Positions 8,859 to 15,693 of a stretch of DNA of 47,307 bases are shown piece after piece. This DNA is from an uncultured Steroidobacter sp. (GTDB lineage: Bacteria; Pseudomonadota; Gammaproteobacteria; Steroidobacterales; Steroidobacteraceae). Position 1 is the stretch's first letter. Each line of letters starts with the position of its first letter. The position numbers and the translations under genes are program-made. The DNA is taken from assembly GCA_938008435.1 (NCBI GenBank), contig CALLKK010000026.1, forward strand, positions 1 to 47,307. The letters run 5' to 3'. The notes beneath the pieces were generated by a model. That model was not told where the DNA came from and made no database searches. It saw only the letters and a list, made by a program, of their open reading frames with translations.

Positions 8859-9758
8859 TTGTTCTCTTCGTTCGAGTCCGACGCGTATCGAATCGTCTAT
8901 CGCTCGCAAGATCCCGCCGCCTGCGAACACCGCGTGTTCGTGTTGAAAGCCGTCGGTGTCGAGTCTTTGGTGGCGACGAATCGCGATGTCTACGTGGTGC
9001 TCGCGCCCGCGGAGCGCGCGGAATACGCGTTGGATCAACTGCAACGCTACGAGCAGGAAAACTCGCGCCCGGCACCGGCGGCAGCGCCGCTCGTGTTGCA
9101 CGGCTCGGCCGGACTCTCGGTCGTGACGTACGCACTGGTGCTCGTGCTGGGTGCCTTCTGTTCGGGCGAGGCGCTTGGGAACCGCGACTGGTTTCGCATC
9201 GGCAGCTTGCTGCCCGCCGCAGAAGCGGGCGGTGAAATGTGGCGGGTCGTTACCGCGCTCACGCTGCACGCAGACCTCGGGCACTTGCTCAGCAATCTCG
9301 CGTTCGGCGCGTTCTTCGGCTATTTCGCGGCGCAGCTCGTCGGACCCGGCGCCGCGTGGCTCAGCGTGCTCATCGCAGGCGCGTTCGGGAATTGCGTCGA
9401 CAGCCTGTTGATGCTGCCCGGGCACGTCACGATCGGTGCCTCGACGGCGGTGTTTGCCACATTGGGTCTCGTCGCCGCTTACGCCTGGAAACAGCACACC
9501 GTCGGCGCCTTACGCTGGGCCCAGCGTTGGGCGCCGCTCGTGGCCGCCATCGCGTTGCTCGCCTTCACCGGCGCCGGGGGCGAACGCACGGACGTCATCG
9601 CGCACTTGACCGGTTTCGCCTCCGGCGCGCTCGTCGGGCTCGCCAACGCGCTGGCCCATACCCGCGCATTCTTCAAGCGGATACCGCAAGTCGTCTGCGG
9701 AGGGATCGCGCTCGCGCTCGTGGTGGGCGCATGGGCGTGGGGATTCGCCGCGACCTGA
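8859..9758 (+). CDS. Rhomboid-family intramembrane serine protease
   Basis: 299 residues with about six membrane segments from residue 85 on. Signature elements are WRVVTALTLHADLGHLLSN (the His and Asn of the oxyanion region), IGASTAVFATLG (catalytic Ser in GAST) and IAHLTGFASGAL (catalytic His). An N-terminal soluble part of about 75 residues resembles the cytosolic domain of larger rhomboids. The start is TTG at 8859; an in-frame TGA 15 bases upstream rules out an earlier one. Rhomboids cleave membrane protein substrates within the bilayer; the substrate here is unknown. The gene stands alone between divergent and convergent neighbours. Confidence 0.82.
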   Translation: MFSSFESDAYRIVYRSQDPAACEHRVFVLKAVGVESLVATNRDVYVVLAPAERAEYALDQLQRYEQENSRPAPAAAPLVLHGSAGLSVVTYALVLVLGAFCSGEALGNRDWFRIGSLLPAAEAGGEMWRVVTALTLHADLGHLLSNLAFGAFFGYFAAQLVGPGAAWLSVLIAGAFGNCVDSLLMLPGHVTIGASTAVFATLGLVAAYAWKQHTVGALRWAQRWAPLVAAIALLAFTGAGGERTDVIAHLTGFASGALVGLANALAHTRAFFKRIPQVVCGGIALALVVGAWAWGFAAT

Positions 9759-9977
9759 TCGCGATGATGCAAGGGCGCAACGCTGTTGCGGCTTTGCGCT
9801 GGTTACGGGACTACCCTGGCGCGTCAAGGAAAGCGTTTGGCCAGAACGCTGTGACCGGACGCAAACCGATAACGTGCGTGTGCCCTTTCGCGGTGCAGCT
9901 ACGTGCAACTAGTAGCGTTCGATTCGTCAAGCCTCTTGACAAGCGCGATTCCTTTCATCGACGACGCGCCACGCGCG

Positions 9978-10011
9978 TTATCCACAGAATCGGTGGAAAA
10001 CTTCTGGATAA
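9978..10011 (+). promoter_or_regulatory. DnaA-box-like inverted pair
   Basis: TTATCCACA at 9978-9986 is a perfect consensus DnaA box. It is extended as TTATCCACAGAA and mirrored by TTCTGGATAA at 10002-10011, with GGTGGAAAAC between. It sits in the 484-base gap between the convergent rhomboid and permease genes. It could titrate DnaA or be a chance match. No AT-rich unwinding element or dnaA gene is nearby, so an origin is not claimed. Confidence 0.4.
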
Positions 10012-10089
10012 GACGGTCTTGACTTCGCGCAGATGCGGCGGATTTCGCTCGAACGTTAGATTGGCGGTTGTGTGAGCAGTAACACGAGT

Positions 10090-10242
10090 TGGTCCTCGGC
10101 GCTGAAGCGGGGCGCTCGGCCTGGGCTCTGGGTACTGGTCGGAGAAGGCTGCGCTCGCACGGCTACGAGCTGCGGACGACGGGGCTACAGCCGGACAAGA
10201 GCGCGCGAATGCGCGCTTTCGCTCCAGCCCTCAGCCTAGAGT
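10090..10242 (-). repeat. Composite intergenic repeat, copy 1
   Basis: A minus-strand copy, starting at the permease stop codon. It contains a CTAGGCTGAGGGCTGGAG lead, the hairpin AGCGCGC-GAAT-GCGCGCT, degenerate GTAGCC-like units, and GACCAGTACCCAGAGCCCAG. The rest of the gap (9759-10089) shows only the DnaA-like sites. Confidence 0.6.
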
Positions 10243-11610
10243 CTACGGCCTCGGTGCAGCGCCCCAGCGCCGCACCGCGATCCATACCACTGCGCCGCTC
10301 GCCATCACGGCGAGCGCAACCCACGCGGCGTTTTGCGATTGCGCGTAGCGCACGCTCGAAAACAGCAGATACGCGCACGTGAGCACGAAAATCGCGGGAA
10401 CGACAGGGTACAGCGGCACGCGGAACGGGCGAATCGCGCGTGGATCCTTGTGCCGCAGCACGAACACCGCGATTCCGGCCAGCATGAAGAAGAACCAGAA
10501 GACCGGTGCGGTGAATTCGACCATCGTCGCGAAGCCGTCGTGCTCGAGCGCGCCGAAGAAGATGAGCGCGAGCGTGATGACTGCCTGCACGATGAAGCCC
10601 GTGACCGGCGTATTGCGACTGCCTTGCCAGCGGCCCATGAAACCGAACACCGGCCAGTCGTGCGCCAGCGAGTAGTTCGTGCGCGCACCGACGAGCATCG
10701 TCGAATTCATCGACGTGAGCGCAGCGATGGCGACGAAGATGCCGATGAATTGCGCGCCGCGTTCGCCGACGGCGCGTTGCACGACGTCGACTCCGATCGC
10801 CTCGCTTTGCTTCATGCCCTCGAACCCGAGCCCTTGCAGCACCCCGAGCACGAAGAACAGGTACACAAGCGTGATGATCGCGATCGAGAGGAGCAGCGCT
10901 TTCAAGATTGCGGTCGGTCCGCCGCGTACCTCGGCCGACACGTACACCGCTTCGTTCCAGCCGCCGAAGGTGAGCAGCACGAACACCATGGCAAGCCCGA
11001 AAGCGCCGAGACCGGTCGATTCCGTCGTGGCGGCGGTCGCTGCGCTACTAGGTTCGACCAGCCAACCTGCGAGCGCCACGAGCAAGACACCGGCAATCTC
11101 AAGCAGCGTCAGCACGTTTTGCACGCGCGCAGAGCTGCGTAGGCCCGCCAGGTTGAGCGCCGTGAGCAGCACCACGGCGATGCCGGCATAGAGTGCGGAC
11201 GAGTAGGGGCCGAGCGGAAACAGCCGCGTCAGATAGTCGCCCAGGATGAAGCCGAGCAGCGCGATCGAGCCGGTGACGATGACGAGACTGCGCGCCCAGG
11301 CGAACAAGAAGCTGACATCGCGACCGTACGCGCGCGTGAGAAACGTGTAGTCACCGCCGGTGCTCGGATACGTCGTCGCAAGCTCGGCATACGTGAGCGC
11401 GCCGACGAACGAGAGCAGCCCGCCCATGAGCCATGCCGCGAACATCCAAGCCGGCGAGCCCGTGATGCCTGCTACCAACGAAGGCGTTTGATAGATGCCG
11501 GCACCGATTACGATGCCGACCGTGATCATCGTCGCGTCCCAGACGGTCAACGCGCGGGCAGGCGTCAGCGGCGTCCGTGTCTCTGCTTCTGTGCGAGCAA
11601 CGGCGTCCAA
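10243..11610 (-). CDS. APC-family amino acid permease
   Basis: 455 residues with about 12 hydrophobic segments and short loops. The first helix carries IVIGAGIYQTPS, the unwound substrate-site motif of the APC superfamily (GxGIF type). LTYAELATTYPSTGGDYTFL follows, typical of the second and third helices. It likely imports or exchanges an amino acid across the inner membrane; the substrate cannot be read. The start is TTG at 11610 with GAGGCG about 10 bases before it. The methyltransferase gene lies 72 bases upstream on the same strand, so the two may share a transcript. Confidence 0.85.
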   Translation of the reverse strand: MDAVARTEAETRTPLTPARALTVWDATMITVGIVIGAGIYQTPSLVAGITGSPAWMFAAWLMGGLLSFVGALTYAELATTYPSTGGDYTFLTRAYGRDVSFLFAWARSLVIVTGSIALLGFILGDYLTRLFPLGPYSSALYAGIAVVLLTALNLAGLRSSARVQNVLTLLEIAGVLLVALAGWLVEPSSAATAATTESTGLGAFGLAMVFVLLTFGGWNEAVYVSAEVRGGPTAILKALLLSIAIITLVYLFFVLGVLQGLGFEGMKQSEAIGVDVVQRAVGERGAQFIGIFVAIAALTSMNSTMLVGARTNYSLAHDWPVFGFMGRWQGSRNTPVTGFIVQAVITLALIFFGALEHDGFATMVEFTAPVFWFFFMLAGIAVFVLRHKDPRAIRPFRVPLYPVVPAIFVLTCAYLLFSSVRYAQSQNAAWVALAVMASGAVVWIAVRRWGAAPRP

Positions 11611-11682
11611 GTCGTTCGCCTCGCGCTAACGGTCGCCGGCGATGAAGCAGCGTGACGTGTGAAAGCTCATCGCGTGTCCGCG

Positions 11683-12546
11683 CTAGCGCCGCGTGCTTCT
11701 CTGGGCGACATATTTCTGCGTGCGACCGCCGCGCGTGACTTCGGCGTCCATGCGATCGCCGTCGACGCGCGCAACGACGCGCACCAGCGAGCCGTTTTCT
11801 TCGAACGCGAATTGGAGCTCATCGCCGCGCAAGCTCGTGCCCACGAGCGAGCGCTTGCCGTCGCCGGCGGTGCCCGTCACCTTCTGAAACTCTTGTTCGA
11901 GCTCGACATTGAAGGTCTCCTTCGAGCCGGCCGCTCGGAACGTCCAGCGTCCTGCGACCTGCGCCGGCACGACCCAGAAGTACGCGTAACCGTCATCGGT
12001 CGTCGAGCGATCGTCCGGCTCCCAATCGCCCATCAGGAACGAATGCGAGACGACCCTCGTGCCGGGCTTCATCTTGAGGATCGTCGGACGCAGCTTCAGG
12101 TTGAGATCGGGCAATAGATAAAGCGTCACGACCGTCGCTTGACTGAAGTCGGTCTCGAAGATGTCGCCCTGAATGATCTGGACCTTGTCCTGCACGCCCT
12201 CGGCCTTGGTCAAGCACTGCGCGAGCTTGACCATGTCGGGGTTGTATTCGATGCCGACCGCCCGCGCGCCGAAGTCGCGTGCCGCAGCGATTGCGATCTT
12301 GCCGTCGCCGGCGCCGAGATCGTAGACAAGATCCGTGGGCTTGACCTGCGCCATTCGTAGCATCCGGTCGACCAGCGCATCGCTGGTAGGCACCCAGACG
12401 ACGTCTTTGCCTGGCTGTCCGGAGCTCGGCCGAAAGTCGCGATAGCACTCTTCTCGGTTATTCGCGCTGGCGACGAGCAGGGGCAGGCTCAAGAATACGA
12501 GCGCACCTATGGTGGCAAGCGCACGCGGCAAGCGATGAACGGACAC
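11683..12546 (-). CDS. Exported class I SAM-dependent methyltransferase
   Basis: 287 residues from GTG 12546. That start is favoured because GGAGG sits a few bases upstream; the frame stays open to an ATG at 12606. It yields a signal peptide (RALATIGALVFLSLPLLVASA) followed by NNREECYRDF. A Rossmann methyltransferase domain has motif I DLGAGDGKIAIAAA, an acidic residue after beta-2 (GIEYNPD) and GDIFE. The last about 90 residues form a beta-rich domain. A leader on a SAM enzyme is odd, since SAM is cytoplasmic; the helix might anchor it or the protein may have lost catalysis. The substrate is unknown. It is divergent from the glycosyltransferase gene at 12786. Confidence 0.72.
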   Translation of the reverse strand: MSVHRLPRALATIGALVFLSLPLLVASANNREECYRDFRPSSGQPGKDVVWVPTSDALVDRMLRMAQVKPTDLVYDLGAGDGKIAIAAARDFGARAVGIEYNPDMVKLAQCLTKAEGVQDKVQIIQGDIFETDFSQATVVTLYLLPDLNLKLRPTILKMKPGTRVVSHSFLMGDWEPDDRSTTDDGYAYFWVVPAQVAGRWTFRAAGSKETFNVELEQEFQKVTGTAGDGKRSLVGTSLRGDELQFAFEENGSLVRVVARVDGDRMDAEVTRGGRTQKYVAQRSTRR

Positions 12547-12785
12547 AGCGCACCTCCATGCAACAGCGAACGCATCACAACGTGCCCGGACGGCCAAAGT
12601 TCGCAACTTTAGCTATCGGGCGCCATGGGGACCGGCGGGGCGTCCCGCTACAGTGCTACTGGTTCGATCGGCACAGGACAACGCCGGAAGCGACGAACCG
12701 AGCCCAATCGGCGACGGAACTCAGGAGGTATACGACGCATTGAGGCGGAATCGGGTTCCTTCAGAACCCGACCGACGGAAGACGC

Positions 12786-14183
12786 ATGCGCTTCGAACAA
12801 GCACAACTCAAGGAACAAGCCGCTCGTCTCGCATTCTTTCGCGAAGGATCCGACGACCGTTGCGAACCGAGAGTGTTGCTGCTGACCTCGGGACTCGGTC
12901 TCGGGCATGTGCGCGCCGCTCATGCCGTCGAGCGCGCGCTCGACGGCGAGGCGGTCGTGGCAACGGTCGACTTCTGGTCGCTCATCAACCCGGGCGTCGC
13001 CAAGGCGATTCACGAGACGTATCTGAGCTTGGTGCAGAACTATCCCGAGCTGCACGAGCGCCTGTATCGGCTCGATGAGCACACCTGGCGCCAGATTCTG
13101 GAGAGCGAATCGGGACCGCCGCCGGCCGTGCTCGAAGTGCTGGAGCTGATTTCGAAGATCGCGGCGGAGAAAGGCGAGGCGGTCCAACGCGGCGGCAAGT
13201 ACGCCTCGGACCGCATGCTGCTGTCCCTGCTATGCGCGGCATTGCCGTATGACGGCGAAAGCCTCGCGGGCAACGGCGTGCGGGCGCGTTTGGCGCTGCT
13301 CAAATGGACGTGGCAGCGGCTCATTCGCCGGCTCGAGCCCGCGATCAAGCGCTTTGCGCCGGACGTGATCGTCAGCACCCAAATGATCCCGGCGGCAATG
13401 GCCTGCTATCTCAAGCAGCGGGGCCGGATCGAGGCGCCGATCGTCGGGGTTACGACCGACTTCGGGGTGCACGATTTCTGGAAGCAAAGCGGCATCGATC
13501 GCTACTGCGTCGCGCACGAGTCGATTGCGTACGGCGTGAGCGATGCGCTCGTCGATCGCATGGTCGTAACGGGCGTGCCGCTCATGCCATGGTTCGCTGC
13601 GCCATTGTCTCAGCCCGAAGCGCGCTTCGAGCTGCGCTTGCCGCAAGACGTGCCGATCGTGCTCGTGCTCGGCGGCGGGCTCGGCTTGAGCGTCGATGCG
13701 GTGGCGCGCGTGCTGCTGCAACATCCGGGTCCTGCGCGCATCGTCGCGATCGCCGGCAGGAACGCTTCGGCCTATGCAGCGCTCAAGTCGCTTGCGGCTC
13801 AGTATCCGGAGCGCTTGCACGTCTGCGAATGGACTGAGCGGATGGATCTCTATCTGCGCGCGGCCGATCTCGTCGTCGGCAAGCCCGGCGGGATCAGTGT
13901 GGCCGAGGCGCTGGCCTGCGGACGCCCGCTGCTCGCGACGCGCTCGCTCGGCGGACAGGAAGGGTTCAACGTCGGCTTCCTCGAACGCTACGAAGTCGGC
14001 GGCTTGGTGCGCGATCACGAGCTCCTCGCCCGTGTCGAAGCGCTGCTCGCAGATCGGGATAAACTGCAGGAGATACAGCGTCGGGCATGGTCGCTCGGAC
14101 GCCGGGACGGTGCGGCGAGAGTCGCTGAGATCGTATTCGACTTGGCTGCCGCGCGTCCCTCCGTCGCGCTCGGTACGCCATGA
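12786..14183 (+). CDS. MGDG-synthase-type lipid glycosyltransferase
   Basis: 465 residues, GT28/MurG fold. The N-terminal half has LLLTSGLGLGHVRAAHAVE and VDFWSLINPG, as in the monogalactosyldiacylglycerol synthase domain. VGVTTDFGVHDFW follows. The C-terminal half has LVLGGGLGLS and the nucleotide-sugar site LVVGKPGGISVAEALACGRP. Relatives transfer galactose or glucose from UDP-sugar to diacylglycerol or related lipids at the inner membrane face. ATG 12786 is preceded by GGAAG, and an in-frame stop lies a short way upstream. It overlaps the next gene by four bases (ATGA), so the two are translationally coupled. Donor and acceptor cannot be told apart here. Confidence 0.82.
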   Translation: MRFEQAQLKEQAARLAFFREGSDDRCEPRVLLLTSGLGLGHVRAAHAVERALDGEAVVATVDFWSLINPGVAKAIHETYLSLVQNYPELHERLYRLDEHTWRQILESESGPPPAVLEVLELISKIAAEKGEAVQRGGKYASDRMLLSLLCAALPYDGESLAGNGVRARLALLKWTWQRLIRRLEPAIKRFAPDVIVSTQMIPAAMACYLKQRGRIEAPIVGVTTDFGVHDFWKQSGIDRYCVAHESIAYGVSDALVDRMVVTGVPLMPWFAAPLSQPEARFELRLPQDVPIVLVLGGGLGLSVDAVARVLLQHPGPARIVAIAGRNASAYAALKSLAAQYPERLHVCEWTERMDLYLRAADLVVGKPGGISVAEALACGRPLLATRSLGGQEGFNVGFLERYEVGGLVRDHELLARVEALLADRDKLQEIQRRAWSLGRRDGAARVAEIVFDLAAARPSVALGTP

Positions 14184-14734
14184 AGGTGTTGCATCGTCTC
14201 GTTCGCATCGTCTTGAGTTGGGTCGATCGCTGGTATTACCGGCGCTATCGGTTGCGCACGCTGGGGCCGGTGCTGTTCCTCGGGCACGCGCGCTATCGCG
14301 GGCCTGAAATCCGCTTCGAAGACGGCACGGTCCTGCGCGACAACGATCCCATCGGGCGGCTGCACTTCAACAACTCGAGCATCGCTGCGCTCGGCGAGGG
14401 CTCCATGCATCGCGTGGGCTTTCGCTTCGCCAAGCTCATGCGCGAGTCTCTCCGCCAGCTCGCCGAAGCCGCGCACACCGACCCCACGCTGCGGGAGATT
14501 CGCGTGTTTCAAGGCGTCACCTGGATTCCGGCACACGGCGAGGTGGTCGGCTTCGTCTCGACGCCGCTGCCGAAGAGCTGGAAAAGCCGCCTGCTCGCCG
14601 GGCATTTCCGTCTGCTCTCTTGGGTCTTCGCCCCGTCGGACAAGATCCGCGCCCGCGCACGCCCCGAACCGCGCCTGTATTGGCTCACCCGCGAGGCGTT
14701 ATTGAGGAATGTGGGGAAGCTGAAGACGGGATGA
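14180..14734 (+). CDS. YkoP-like protein
   Basis: 184 residues, basic, with no clear transmembrane helix, although the N-terminus (LHRLVRIVLSWVDRWYYRRYR) is amphipathic and may bind membrane. Features are GRLHFNNSSI and an AKLMRESLRQLAE helix. It resembles the YkoP family, which in Bacillus lies next to the glycosyltransferase YkoN; that parallel supports the name but not a reaction. It overlaps the upstream glycosyltransferase by ATGA, pointing to a joint role in glycolipid or surface polymer synthesis. Biochemical function unknown. Confidence 0.6.
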   Translation: MKVLHRLVRIVLSWVDRWYYRRYRLRTLGPVLFLGHARYRGPEIRFEDGTVLRDNDPIGRLHFNNSSIAALGEGSMHRVGFRFAKLMRESLRQLAEAAHTDPTLREIRVFQGVTWIPAHGEVVGFVSTPLPKSWKSRLLAGHFRLLSWVFAPSDKIRARARPEPRLYWLTREALLRNVGKLKTG

Positions 14735-14815
14735 GAGCGGGCGCTGGGTTCTGGGTGCTGGCCAGAATGCGCGCGAGTGCGCTTCTTCTAGCCTAGAGCC
14801 TACGACGCTGAATTG
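14735..14815 (-). repeat. Composite intergenic repeat, copy 2
   Basis: A reverse-oriented copy beginning at the stop of the YkoP-like gene: CGCTGGGTTCTGGGTGCTGG, then CCAGAATGCGCGCGAGTGCGC, then TTCTTCTAGCC and CTAGAGCCTACG. No GTAGCC array. Confidence 0.6.
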
Positions 14816-14862
14816 CCGTAGCATCGCATACAGGATTCTCCGTACCGCTTGCATGTCCACAT

Positions 14863-15435
14863 ATGCGCCGCATCTACCTCACTTTCGACGACGGTCCGGA
14901 TCCGCGCTTCACGCCGCGGGTGCTGGACGTGCTCGCCGCAGCGGGGATGCAGGCAACGTTTTTCACGATCGGACGGGAAGCGAGGCGTTTTCCGGAGCTC
15001 GTGCGTCGTGCCGCAAGCGAAGGGCACGAAATCGCAAATCATTCCTTCTCCCATAAGCATCCGTGGCTCGTGAGCGAGCGCACAGCGCGCGAAGAAGTGA
15101 GAGCCTGTGCCGAAACATTGGCGGACGTGCTAGGCAAACAACCGCGCTTCTTTCGTCCGCCGCACGGACGTATGCGTTCTTGTATGAGCGAAGAAGCGGC
15201 ACGCCTCGGTGCGCGCACCGTGCTGTGGGACGTGAGCGCCATCGATTGGGGGCCGTTCGGACGCGCCGAGCGTATCGAGCAACGACTCGAACGCATTCGT
15301 GCGAACGACATCGTGCTCATGCACGACGGCAAGAACCGGCACAACAAACCCGACGAGCTGCTGCGTGTCTTGCCGCAAGTGTTGCGCCGCCTGCAGGATC
15401 GCGGACTGAGCTCGTATGTCCTGGGTTCTGGTTAG
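14863..15435 (+). CDS. NodB-type polysaccharide deacetylase
   Basis: 190 residues covering a full NodB domain and little else. Motifs in order: TFDDGPDP (catalytic base Asp and metal Asp), HSFSHKHP (metal His pair), RFFRPPHG, and LMHDGK near 152. It has no signal peptide, so it probably acts at the cytoplasmic face or on a lipid-linked intermediate. It follows the glycosyltransferase/YkoP pair by 128 bases and may belong with them. The last codons (YVLGSG, stop) lie inside a CTGGGTTCTGG motif of the composite repeat, so the repeat seems to have supplied the stop. Confidence 0.83.
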   Translation: MRRIYLTFDDGPDPRFTPRVLDVLAAAGMQATFFTIGREARRFPELVRRAASEGHEIANHSFSHKHPWLVSERTAREEVRACAETLADVLGKQPRFFRPPHGRMRSCMSEEAARLGARTVLWDVSAIDWGPFGRAERIEQRLERIRANDIVLMHDGKNRHNKPDELLRVLPQVLRRLQDRGLSSYVLGSG

Positions 15436-15610
15436 AAAACGGCACGCAGCGCACGGTCCAGCTATCCAAAGTACGGGCTGTGAGCCGTAGCCTGTAGCAA
15501 CGAATCAGAGGGGCTTGCCACGCGTATTGTGCGCTTCGTGCTCAGGAGGCGCCCCAGGGCTCTAAGTCAGCGCGCTGCGCGTTTTCTTTTCTGACCAGCG
15601 CCCAAACTTC
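15418..15610. repeat. Composite intergenic repeat, copies 3 and 4 (degenerate)
   Basis: CTGGGTTCTGG overlaps the deacetylase 3' end, followed by GTGAGCCGTAGCCTGTAGC. Further on, 15541-15610 is a forward copy: AGGAGGCG, the hairpin-like AGCGCGCTGCGCG, then TTTCTGACCAGCGCCC. The 258-base gap before the GGDEF-EAL gene shows nothing else. Confidence 0.5.
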
Positions 15611-15693
15611 GCACAATCCCGATTGATTCCTGCCGGACAGTTGACGGCACAATGGGCTCTTCGGCAGCTCAACCGCATGGGGAGCCGGACGCC

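Noticed and set aside
9759..10080. Chromosomal origin
   Set aside because: Only one perfect DnaA box, no AT-rich element, no dnaA/dnaN/gidA neighbours.
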